64,000 nucleotides of DNA from Ruminococcus sp. (GTDB lineage: Bacteria > Bacillota > Clostridia > Oscillospirales > Ruminococcaceae), in assembly GCA_016290875.1 (NCBI GenBank), contig JAEEVL010000001.1, positions 310,001 through 374,000 of the forward strand, given 5' to 3'. This document shows, one piece after another, positions 51,770 to 60,649 of this stretch (within the stretch, counting starts at the first letter, position 1; each line of letters opens with the position of its first letter). The notes beneath the pieces were generated by a model that worked only from the letters and a program-made list of their open reading frames with translations, was not told where the DNA came from and did no database searches. The position numbers were made by a program, and so were the translations under genes.

Positions 51770-52402
51770 TTATGCTTTTCGTATTGGGTGTCTGATAACC
51801 GTTTTTAGCTTTTCAGGTGCGACTTTTCTTGCATCGCTGAGATAAATTTCATGGTGGAGCCTTTCATCAGTAATATCAAGAACAAATCCTTGTTCATAGA
51901 TACATTCATGCATAAGTTCAACAGTAGCCGGTTCGGCATCATAGGAGCCTATATGCATACACTGCACACACAAACCTTCGTCGTATGTAAGAAACTCAAC
52001 TTTTGAGAAATCTGTTTTCTTTTTCTTTGCTGCTTCTGATTTAGCCCACTCCATGTCATCTTTTGTGACAAAATCAGGTAAACGTATAAGTGATATCCAC
52101 TTGAAGTTTTCTTTATGAGCATAATCTATACTGTCTGTGCCATCCTGCCACCAAAATCCTTCAAGCGGCGGTACTACGTAATCGAAATACCCGTCTATCT
52201 GATGATCGCTTTTCTTACTCATTTTTATTGTATAAGCAACACCATACAGAAGTTCTATAGACTTTTTATACTCCCCGTTCCCGTCGTTGGGATCCCCTTC
52301 TCCGCGAACTGCAATATAATTCATCCTTGGTACGGTAACAATGCTTGGTTTGTTTTTCGGAGCATAAAACTCCTTATACTCTTTTTTAAAATCAAAAGCC
52401 AT
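51770..52402 (-). CDS. GyrI-like small-molecule-binding domain protein
   Basis: KEFYAPKNKPSIVTVPRMNYIAVRGEGDPN; YDGL...HEIYLSDARKVAPEKLKTVIRHPI. Confidence 0.82.
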   Translation of the reverse strand: MAFDFKKEYKEFYAPKNKPSIVTVPRMNYIAVRGEGDPNDGNGEYKKSIELLYGVAYTIKMSKKSDHQIDGYFDYVVPPLEGFWWQDGTDSIDYAHKENFKWISLIRLPDFVTKDDMEWAKSEAAKKKKTDFSKVEFLTYDEGLCVQCMHIGSYDAEPATVELMHECIYEQGFVLDITDERLHHEIYLSDARKVAPEKLKTVIRHPIRKA

Positions 52403-52422
52403 ATTTTCTCTCCATATATTGA

Positions 52423-54081
52423 TTATTCATGCCACTGTGAATTAAGGAAGTCTACCCTGCTTCTGAGCCATTTCAGAAGAAAATCAGCTGCTTGTGCTTC
52501 ATTCATACAGCTTCTTGCAGGATCTGAAAGCTCATCAGCAAAATCTCCGTTATCAATAATATTGTTCCATTTTTTATAGTTCTTTATAAAGTCAGCTTCA
52601 AGTTTGGTTTTATCGTTCTCGATAAGCTTGAAAGTACGCTCAAAAACACCGCCGTCATAAGCCTTTGACCATGTCTTTCTGACTATATCCTGATACCAGT
52701 CGGTATTAGCAAGAACGACAAGCCAAGGATTTACCGTATTGTATTCTCCGTTTCCGACAGGACCGCCATTAACATCCGGAACTATATTTGAAGCGTAAAA
52801 TCCCTGACCGTCAATACAGCGATCTTTGTTTCCAAGCCCTGAATCGAAGTCCCAGGGAGCTTCAAATGTAAGTTTTTTGCTGCCTCCCTCTCCGAAGTCA
52901 ACATCCATAAAGAAGCTTGACCAGTAAATATCCGCATCACAAGTAAGTTCGCTTATAATATACATATCTGCAAGTGACTGTACATCAACAACTTTCTCAA
53001 TTGCCTGCCGCGGTGTTATCTCAGTAGTTTCACTGATATCGGTATAGCTTTCATCAAAAATATAAGCCTTGTTATTGTAAGCAGCTTCATACATTATGGT
53101 ATACGTCTTGTTTACAAAATTAGCAATAAAGTCATGCTGTTCCTTAGAATAAATATCGCTCTTTATGGTAATACCAACAGGTTTCTTTGGATCACGGTCG
53201 TCAACCGGAAGTGCCTGCATAGTAGGCTTTTCATCGGTACCGGTATAAGCTGTTAGGGCTGCATTTCCTGCAAGATCAAGCGGAAAACCGTAAAGTTCAT
53301 CCTCATTGATATAATAGCCGTCAAATTCAAGGAAGTATCCTATATCAGTTCCTGCATAATCTTTCTCGGGCTCAGTTATGTCAACTCTGCTTTTGCTGAC
53401 CTGCTGCATATCGGCGAGCAAGTAAACTCCGTAATACTCGCCGTTTATCTCGACCTGCACAAATTCCGAATCGGCAGCAAACAGACCGTCTTCTGAAAGT
53501 ATTTCCCTTGCAGCATAAAGCGAAGCCTTGTTTCTGAGCATAGAAGCATCCTTGTATTCAGCGAGGAGAAGCCAGTTCTTCTGTTCTGCGCTGTCGTTGA
53601 GTTCCAAAAGGCTCTGCTTTTCCTCAAACTTTATTCTAAGCGGCTTTTTAGGATACACAGTAGTCCAGTTGCCGCGTACTTTTACCTTTGCATTGGATGG
53701 TGAAAGAAGAGTTGTTCCGTTACTGTCCTTTAAAGTGACAGTACACTCTTCATAATACGGCTCGGGCGGTATCGTATAACCGGGTGTCCATGAAGCAATC
53801 GACTCAGCAACATGACGCGCAACCGGTTCATTAACAAAATCCATAACTGACGGATCTGTGCTCTTTGTCTCAATCGACAAGACAGGCAGTACAGTTTCAG
53901 TTTTTTCCTGAACTGCTTCGGTTGTTTTATTGGCTGAAGAGCCGGCTGTCATATTCTCTGCAAGATCTGTCGCCAAAGAAGCAGAGGTTGTTTGGTCAGA
54001 ATTTGAATTTGTACCTGACGAACAGCCGGTGAGCATGGCTGTTGAAAGAATAAACGCCAGTACAAAAGATAACTTTTTCAT
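52423..54081 (-). CDS. CotH-kinase-family lipoprotein
   Basis: Lipobox TAMLTGCSS; KVKVRGNWTTVYPKKPLRIKFEEKQSL, EYYGVYLLADMQQVSKSRVDI, FEAPWDFDSGLG. Confidence 0.88.
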   Translation of the reverse strand: MKKLSFVLAFILSTAMLTGCSSGTNSNSDQTTSASLATDLAENMTAGSSANKTTEAVQEKTETVLPVLSIETKSTDPSVMDFVNEPVARHVAESIASWTPGYTIPPEPYYEECTVTLKDSNGTTLLSPSNAKVKVRGNWTTVYPKKPLRIKFEEKQSLLELNDSAEQKNWLLLAEYKDASMLRNKASLYAAREILSEDGLFAADSEFVQVEINGEYYGVYLLADMQQVSKSRVDITEPEKDYAGTDIGYFLEFDGYYINEDELYGFPLDLAGNAALTAYTGTDEKPTMQALPVDDRDPKKPVGITIKSDIYSKEQHDFIANFVNKTYTIMYEAAYNNKAYIFDESYTDISETTEITPRQAIEKVVDVQSLADMYIISELTCDADIYWSSFFMDVDFGEGGSKKLTFEAPWDFDSGLGNKDRCIDGQGFYASNIVPDVNGGPVGNGEYNTVNPWLVVLANTDWYQDIVRKTWSKAYDGGVFERTFKLIENDKTKLEADFIKNYKKWNNIIDNGDFADELSDPARSCMNEAQAADFLLKWLRSRVDFLNSQWHE

Positions 54082-54111
54082 TTTATCATCTCCTGAATGA
54101 GTATAACGGCT

Positions 54112-55953
54112 TTACTGCTGCTCTGAATATGTTTCAATAAACTGCTGAACATATCCTGTGATGTATTTATTTCGCTCGTTGAAGAAAGTTCTTACTTCAT
54201 CAACAGCATCATCAAAATTGCTCTTTCCCATAATGCCGCCGAAAGAACTGCGCCAGAAATGGTTGTATGTATCAACTGTCATATCGCGGTATTGTTCGGA
54301 TAGATCACTTATAGCTTTTGCAACACGATCGTTGTCAAAATTCTTATCAGAGATCTCTTTGAACGAATCAGCAAAATTGTTTCTGAAATCTTCATTTTTC
54401 ATAGCAGCTTTAAGCAGATCAGTAATAAAGCAGTCTTTTTCCATTAGAGTTGCTATGCTATTTTCTTCAGCGCTAGTTCTGCCATAAATTCCGGTGCTGA
54501 ACTCTGTGTCAAATAATATAAAACGCCATTTACCGTCTGCGTAAGTTTTGCTTTCATCTATAATCTGAGATTTCCACATAGCCGAATTGGCTGCTCCCCA
54601 GTCGCTGTTGTTGATATAAAGCTCGGTGCATACATAGTCAATAAATCCTTGCATATCTACACGCTCGCAAAGCTCTGCATAGGCAGCGGCATCAGAAAAA
54701 TCGGTGGCTTTGATCCAGCTGCGAAGCTCCAGCCATTCAGCAAAAGTTTCCTCTGAACCTTCGTCAAGTTCATCTTTTTTAATTATACATACATCCTTCT
54801 TTGGAACTCCATAGTGAGACTTTATAAACGATTTATCAAGTTTCTCCGTTATCTCATAATGTCCCCAGTATTCACCGTTTATGAAAAGAATACAAGGCTC
54901 CATTCCTTGGGTGAGGAATTGTCTGTCAGACACAAGAGACTGTATGAGTTTATCACGGAAACGTGTATACATAGCATCGTTTCCGCCGTTTCTGAGCATA
55001 AAGGAATCGAACTCAGTTACAGGTTTGTTATCAGCCTGAGCTATAGCTTTTCCGGAAAATAAATCGTATTCTATTTTAGGTGCTCTGTAATCCTTTCTCG
55101 CATAGACATTGAAGCTTTTCTGCGTATATGAACGTGTAGCGCCTCCATGAGTTCTTATACCGATATTTTGTGCTAACTGCATTTTTTCGCTGTCAAATAT
55201 CTGAATGAAAGCTTCTCTCTCCCATTCCCTGCCCTTTTGAGTATAATTTGCAGGCATAAACCACTCAGGCGTTTCAGGATCATATTGTTCACTGTTTAGC
55301 CACTCATCGTATGACTTTCCGAGAACGTATATCCCTTTTTCATAATCAAACAAATTGCTGTTATCCGTTATAAGCGAAACTACCTTAACGTCCTTATAGT
55401 AGGCTGCTTTTTCATTGAAACCTACAAAATATGTACATGATACTATATCGCTCTGATTACCGTTACTGTCAACAGCTATCGCTCTTACTACTGTTGCCTT
55501 ATCGACCGGCGAATTCGGAAGCTCAGTTTTCACACTGTCAGCAGGCTGAGCAATATCATAATGTGCACAAAGAACATTTTCTGCCGATGATCTGTCATTT
55601 ATAAGTATTGAATCCGTATACTTCTGACTGGAAAGTGTGGGTGTCGAGCCGTCAAGAGTATAGTATATGGTTGAACCGCTTTCAGCTGTAATATCAAGAT
55701 AGAATTCATTATCATAGAAACCGCTTTCGGCTGAAAAACGAATACTATTCTGTTCATATGGCTCAGCGTCTATAGCGTGAGAAGCGGCATCCGTTTCAAT
55801 GTTATCCGTAACAGCTTCAGTATAAAACGTTGTTGTTTCTGAAACGGAAGATTCTTTAGAACTGTCGCTACACGATGTAACAGCTACACCTGCATTAGCA
55901 AGAGTAAGGATCAACAGCAGTTTTGCTACAATTGAGCAATTATTAAATATCAT
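54112..55953 (-). CDS. CotH-kinase-family lipoprotein with N-terminal chitobiase/beta-hexosaminidase-C-like domain
   Basis: GSTIYYTLDGSTPT; IGIRTHGGATRSYTQKSFNVYARKDY; GHYEITEKLDKSFIKSHYG; FILFDTEFSTGIYG. Confidence 0.88.
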   Translation of the reverse strand: MIFNNCSIVAKLLLILTLANAGVAVTSCSDSSKESSVSETTTFYTEAVTDNIETDAASHAIDAEPYEQNSIRFSAESGFYDNEFYLDITAESGSTIYYTLDGSTPTLSSQKYTDSILINDRSSAENVLCAHYDIAQPADSVKTELPNSPVDKATVVRAIAVDSNGNQSDIVSCTYFVGFNEKAAYYKDVKVVSLITDNSNLFDYEKGIYVLGKSYDEWLNSEQYDPETPEWFMPANYTQKGREWEREAFIQIFDSEKMQLAQNIGIRTHGGATRSYTQKSFNVYARKDYRAPKIEYDLFSGKAIAQADNKPVTEFDSFMLRNGGNDAMYTRFRDKLIQSLVSDRQFLTQGMEPCILFINGEYWGHYEITEKLDKSFIKSHYGVPKKDVCIIKKDELDEGSEETFAEWLELRSWIKATDFSDAAAYAELCERVDMQGFIDYVCTELYINNSDWGAANSAMWKSQIIDESKTYADGKWRFILFDTEFSTGIYGRTSAEENSIATLMEKDCFITDLLKAAMKNEDFRNNFADSFKEISDKNFDNDRVAKAISDLSEQYRDMTVDTYNHFWRSSFGGIMGKSNFDDAVDEVRTFFNERNKYITGYVQQFIETYSEQQ

Positions 55954-56056
55954 AAACTAACTCCATTTATAGTTCAAAAACGAATAATTTAGATAATTAT
56001 AACATATTATAGGTAGAATTACAATAGATTTCTTACAAAAGCATAATAATATTAAA

Positions 56057-56088
56057 ACAGCGCTCATACCTAATAGGCTGAGCGCTGT
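56057..56088 (-). terminator. Terminator downstream of 39-aa ORF
   Basis: ACAGCGCTCA...TGAGCGCTGT, TTTTAAT on minus strand. Confidence 0.7.
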
Positions 56089-56104
56089 ATACAGTATTTA
56101 GTTT

Positions 56105-56224
56105 TTAACCCCAACCGTCTTTAGGTGTATCAGGATTGTTCACATCAGGCGGCGAGGTTGTTATAACATCCTCAGTATCGAACCCTATAATTTCCAGTTC
56201 AGGAGTATAGTATGTAGTTTTCAT
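56105..56224 (-). CDS. Short 39-aa peptide MKTTYYTPELEIIGFDTEDVITTSPPDVNNPDTPKDGWG, not in the supplied ORF track
   Basis: ATG at 56224, TAA at 56105; RBS AGAGGTAAAAATATG; lies between the stop of the 737-aa CDS and a terminator. Confidence 0.72.
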   Translation of the reverse strand: MKTTYYTPELEIIGFDTEDVITTSPPDVNNPDTPKDGWG

Positions 56225-56242
56225 ATTTTTACCTCTTTATAG

Positions 56243-58456
56243 TTATAAAGCCTTCGCAGCTGTATAGTAAGCATACAGTGACTTGCATAGATCACGCAAA
56301 TCATCAGGTTTATCAGGATTATTTGCAATTCTTGATAAATAGTCAGTTGCTTTTACATCCACATTTCCGAATGTAAATATCGGTTCTCCCAGTTTCTTAA
56401 TCGGGATATTCAGAACTCTTACGATATAGAAACTTTTTGAGTTATCTGGAATTACATCAATTGTATATTCATTATTTATAAATTTTGTTTTAAGTTCATT
56501 CTCAGCATCCTCAGAAAGGTCTTCCTTCGCTTTGAATGCAATGAGCAAAGTTGTATCAGAAGTAAATGTCATATTCATCGCATAGTAATCTGAATACTTT
56601 AAATCAAAGGCTTCGGAAAATTGATCTTTTGTTGGCGAAGTATCATCAATATCAGGAAGATCAGAGAGAGTAGTGCTTTCAAGGTTATCTGTATTATGGC
56701 CGAAATATATCTGTGCTGACGCTCCATATCGCAGCATTGCTGTTGCAGCATTACGATATTTAGCATATTCAGGTGCTGTTATAATTATGTCAAGATAATC
56801 TTTCACTGAAATATCCTTTGAGTAAACTTCAATATTATCAGCTAAAATTGTTAATGTAAACTTGTCTGTCATTTCTTTTGCTGCACATTCAACTGATAGT
56901 TTTCCGTAATCTTTTCCCTCAATATTTACGCTTTCAAGTTCCTTAGCATTATTACCTAAAGACACAACATATTCATCAATTTTATAGTCCTTGGCAATCG
57001 GAATCAAAATGTTTATAAACAGCTTTGAAGAATCGGCAGATACATACATTGACGGAGTCATTTCAAGCTTTGGAATAACCGTATCTTCCTGTTCGATTTC
57101 AATATAAGAATCATCGACCATCTTATAAAACTTGTCTTCATGTGTATAGTATTCAATATTTCCAGGAGCAGCATATGTTGGACGATTATACGGAACACAA
57201 TCATACGCCTCAGTCGGGATATTTATCTCGACAAGTTCACTTGCATAGTCAGTAAGGAGACAGTCATCGCCTTCATGCACATCTTCTGCCAGTATGTATA
57301 TCTTATCCGTAGAACTATTGTAACTCTCCGGTAATGTAAAAGTTCCTGTACCGGATGCGGTTCCGTTTATAAAACTTAAAACTTCAGTTTCTGTATCAAG
57401 CTTTTCATATAGTTTTATATTATTGTTTTCATCAACTATAACAACAGAAATCCGATTCGATGTAGTATCGTCATTGGTAACAAGATCGTTTACGGTAAAT
57501 GGAACTGTGACTGTGTTTTCGTCTTTTGTTACATTTCCTGGAACTAAAACTGTATTGGGATCTTTAAGAGTTAATTTGTATTTGTTTCCCCACTTGGCAT
57601 CATCACCTGTGTTCGATGATGATGTAACTACTGATGAGAAAATAACAGAATCGAGAGATATGTTGAACGCAGGACTTACGCCATAATTTTTTTGCCCATA
57701 ACTTTCCTTTTTAAATCCGCCTGTGCTAAGAATACTTATAAAACTACTCTTTGTATTAGTTTGTATAAAAGATCGTGTCCACCAAGAAGAATTCTTGCCA
57801 CCTTTTACGCGAGGCCCAGAATAATTACCACAACCGTAACTTGGATTTGTAATTTCTTTTGCATCAAGAAAGAATATATAATCAGAGTTTAAGGAAGAAA
57901 AAACAGCTCCGTTAAGCATATCAGGATCTAGTTTTCCATCATTATTTGAAGGAAGATTCTTTGTACTTGGTGCAATAACATTTCTCTCAACTATAGAAAA
58001 GTAGTTATTATTTAAAAGAAATTCTTCTCCATTTAGTATTGTTCTAGCTCCACAATTACTCCAGTTATACGTTTTACCGACTTGACTATGTGATATATTA
58101 AACAAAGTTTTATTACAATCCAAAAACATGGTATGTGTGGGATCGTCTTGCCCATCACTAAAAACTGTAGTATCAGGATCAAGTACACGATACAGAATTG
58201 GTGAAGAGTTATATTTACCATAGTAAACATAATCACCCATCCATTTATCTTCATCATTCTCAGCAATTCTAGGATTATTTATCACACTTGTTCCAATAAA
58301 GGTGTTTGAAATTTTTTTCACCCATTTATCTTCAGCATGAGCAGTAATTTCTACATTCTTAATGATATTTCCATATCTATGATTCGTAGGTAATGGATTT
58401 GGCAAAATACTCATTGCAAGAACGATTGCTGCTATTCTTATAAATGATCTCTTCAT
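56243..58456 (-). CDS. Secreted DUF6273-like surface protein
   Basis: Signal peptide; DYVYYGKYNSSPILYRVLDPDT..., SSWWTRSFIQ..., YGVSPAFNISLDSVIF (DUF6273-type pattern); long C-terminal extension. Confidence 0.7.
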   Translation of the reverse strand: MKRSFIRIAAIVLAMSILPNPLPTNHRYGNIIKNVEITAHAEDKWVKKISNTFIGTSVINNPRIAENDEDKWMGDYVYYGKYNSSPILYRVLDPDTTVFSDGQDDPTHTMFLDCNKTLFNISHSQVGKTYNWSNCGARTILNGEEFLLNNNYFSIVERNVIAPSTKNLPSNNDGKLDPDMLNGAVFSSLNSDYIFFLDAKEITNPSYGCGNYSGPRVKGGKNSSWWTRSFIQTNTKSSFISILSTGGFKKESYGQKNYGVSPAFNISLDSVIFSSVVTSSSNTGDDAKWGNKYKLTLKDPNTVLVPGNVTKDENTVTVPFTVNDLVTNDDTTSNRISVVIVDENNNIKLYEKLDTETEVLSFINGTASGTGTFTLPESYNSSTDKIYILAEDVHEGDDCLLTDYASELVEINIPTEAYDCVPYNRPTYAAPGNIEYYTHEDKFYKMVDDSYIEIEQEDTVIPKLEMTPSMYVSADSSKLFINILIPIAKDYKIDEYVVSLGNNAKELESVNIEGKDYGKLSVECAAKEMTDKFTLTILADNIEVYSKDISVKDYLDIIITAPEYAKYRNAATAMLRYGASAQIYFGHNTDNLESTTLSDLPDIDDTSPTKDQFSEAFDLKYSDYYAMNMTFTSDTTLLIAFKAKEDLSEDAENELKTKFINNEYTIDVIPDNSKSFYIVRVLNIPIKKLGEPIFTFGNVDVKATDYLSRIANNPDKPDDLRDLCKSLYAYYTAAKAL

Positions 58457-58782
58457 ATTTTTCCTCCTTGAATACTATTCCTTTAAAACAAGAATATAAT
58501 ACAATTTTAATTGTATTTATTCTATGTTGTAAGTATAGCACTCTTTAGAATCATTATCAATGACCTTAGTCAAATATTTAGAAATTGTTCATATTGATAT
58601 ACAAGGTCTCATTTATAAATATGAGATATGAGCGTTAAATTGGGACATATTCATACGTATAGTAATTATAAAGAGTTGAGCGTTGATATTCACGTTAGTA
58701 TTCGTGCGCAAACATAAGTTTTTTGTTTGTACATAAAAACGCAAAATAGCAGTTAAACTGTTTTCTACAGGCTTTATCGTTC

Positions 58783-58808
58783 TGGCAGGGGCAGAAGAAC
58801 TTGAACCC
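58783..58808 (-). other. tRNA 3'-end-like fragment, candidate attachment site
   Basis: Minus strand GGGTTCAAGTTCTTCTGCCCCTGCCA (T-loop TTCAAGT to CCA) with no tRNA body next to it; next to integrase. Confidence 0.55.
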
Positions 58809-58895
58809 AATAGCCCAACGATTAAATTTTGCCTATATTTCGGTAAAAAACAATCGAAACATCATGCTCGTGTGACTTTTGTGTGACAGCAATAA

Positions 58896-59965
58896 TTATG
58901 CTACATCACCTGTTTTCTTAGTGCGTGTATCTCTGATTACTCCGTACATATAATCATCGAACACCTTAAGACTATCTCGGATTCGCTGCTTAGGAGTCCT
59001 TATGTATACGCTGTCGAGAGGACTTTTGAGTTAGCCCATCCTCCGAGCTTTTCAAGTACTTCCTTTTCAACACCAAGACCGTTCATAGTTGTTGCAAACT
59101 GAGCACGTAAATCATGAAAAGTCATTTTCAAGCCGTGTTTCTTGAGAAGTCGGTCATAACGACGTTTCAAGGCACCATAGTTATCGCTGATAATGAAGTC
59201 ATCTTCATTTTTATGAGGTATTTGCTGGATGAGGTTGTAGATATAGTCGGGGATAGGTATATCTCGAGTAGACTGCTCTGTCTTGTTGCGGTTTTCAACT
59301 ACATCATGTCCGTTAATACATACCCTCGCACGTCTGACACGTATGTATCTACTGCCATCTTCTTCATAGATATCACTATATTTAAGCCCACGAACTTCTG
59401 ATATTCGCATTCCTCCACACCACACCGAGAGAAGGCACGGCAGTTCAACACTTGAACCTATTATCACATTAAGCACTTTATCAAGTGGAGGGAGCTCATC
59501 CTTCACCGTTTTCGGAGGTAACCTAAGTTTACGGATTGATGGAAGCTCAACTTCAAATAGCAATGCAGCACTTCTGATAAGAGCATATGCAGATTTGATG
59601 GTCTTATAACTCATGCCTTGATCAGCATCTATGTTGATGGCTCTTTGAATGTCGATGGTCTTGAGGTCAGTGAGCGTGTATCCCTGTATAGCAAGTAATC
59701 TGTTTTTTGCAAGGGATTCATACCCGTAAAGTGTAGTAGGAGCAATAACATATCGTTTTGAGTCAATATAGGCGTTAATAGCTTCTCTAACTGATATCTT
59801 GGCTGGTTGGATATCAACATTTAGTTTCTTATAATCCTCAGCCATTTTCATAGCCTGCCATTCAGATTCGGCAGTAAATGACTTCACAATACGCTTACCG
59901 TTTTCATCTTTCCCAACAATGAGTTGTACACGATAATTGCCAGAAGCAAGTTTTTTAGGTTTCAT
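58896..59965 (-). pseudogene. Tyrosine recombinase/integrase with apparent 2-nt insertion near the 3' end (annotated ORF stops at 59000; corrected frame runs to 58896)
   Basis: HDLRAQFATTMNGLGVEKEVLEKLGGWANSKVL; frame -1 continues as LDSVYIRTPKQRIRDSLKVFDDYMYGVIRDTRTKKTGDVA*. Confidence 0.75.
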
Positions 59966-60049
59966 GTTTGACCACCTTTCTTAATAGAAGGGTGGTACAA
60001 TGCTTACAGTCATTATACCACCTTAATCTGAAAATGTAAAGAGGGTTGG

Positions 60050-60277
60050 TTACAATGCCATGAGGTCGTTGAAATCCATGCCCGTAACGTAGAGCAGGTT
60101 GTCCACTCTTCCAAGCGTTATGTTCTCGGCGGACTTATCGTAATCATGAAGGGTACGAACTCCGACCTGCAGATACGAAGCAAGCTCCGCATCACTGACA
60201 TCGCGCAGGTTCTGCCAGTAGCGTATACGTGCCCATATGTGCTTATAAAGCGTGATTCTCTGTGTCTTCTTTGCCAT
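60050..60277 (-). CDS. Small helix-turn-helix protein (XRE-like); start likely 60277
   Basis: IWARIRYWQNLRDVSDAELASYLQVGVRTLHDYDKSAENITLGRVDNLLYVTGMDFNDLM; RBS GTGAGG. Confidence 0.75.
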   Translation of the reverse strand: MAKKTQRITLYKHIWARIRYWQNLRDVSDAELASYLQVGVRTLHDYDKSAENITLGRVDNLLYVTGMDFNDLMAL

Positions 60278-60287
60278 TTTCCTCACC

Positions 60288-60593
60288 TCACTTTTCGCTA
60301 ATAGTCTTTTTCTGATGTGTACCCCATACGAAGTATTCCTCATGACGAGTAATACTTGTCCTGACTCTCTCAGTCATCAGGTCTGAGAGTGATATGCCCT
60401 CAGCGGTAAGCAGATTATCGATTATTTCAAGGGTGAGGTGATGGGCTGACTTGTCGTAGACCTTAAGTGTCTTTTCAGTCACTCTGAGGTCAGCAGCAAG
60501 CTGCGCATCGCTTACATTATGCTTAGTTTGCCATTTTCTTATCTTTGCCCCAATATCGGTATATAAGGGCGTTCTTGCATATGTATTATTCAT
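60288..60593 (-). CDS. Small helix-turn-helix protein (XRE-like), paralogue of the next gene
   Basis: IGAKIRKWQTKHNVSDAQLAADLRVTEKTLKVYDKSAHHLTLEIIDNLLTAEGISLSDLM. Confidence 0.75.
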   Translation of the reverse strand: MNNTYARTPLYTDIGAKIRKWQTKHNVSDAQLAADLRVTEKTLKVYDKSAHHLTLEIIDNLLTAEGISLSDLMTERVRTSITRHEEYFVWGTHQKKTISEK

Positions 60594-60649
60594 GCCTTTC
60601 TCCTTCCTATTTAGGAGCGGCGCAAGGCCGCCCCAAAAATATACATTGT

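Noticed and set aside
58613-58810. 65-aa ORF MGSSSSAPARTIKPVENSL... at the att site
   Set aside because: Produced by translating the tRNA-like att fragment; no coding evidence.
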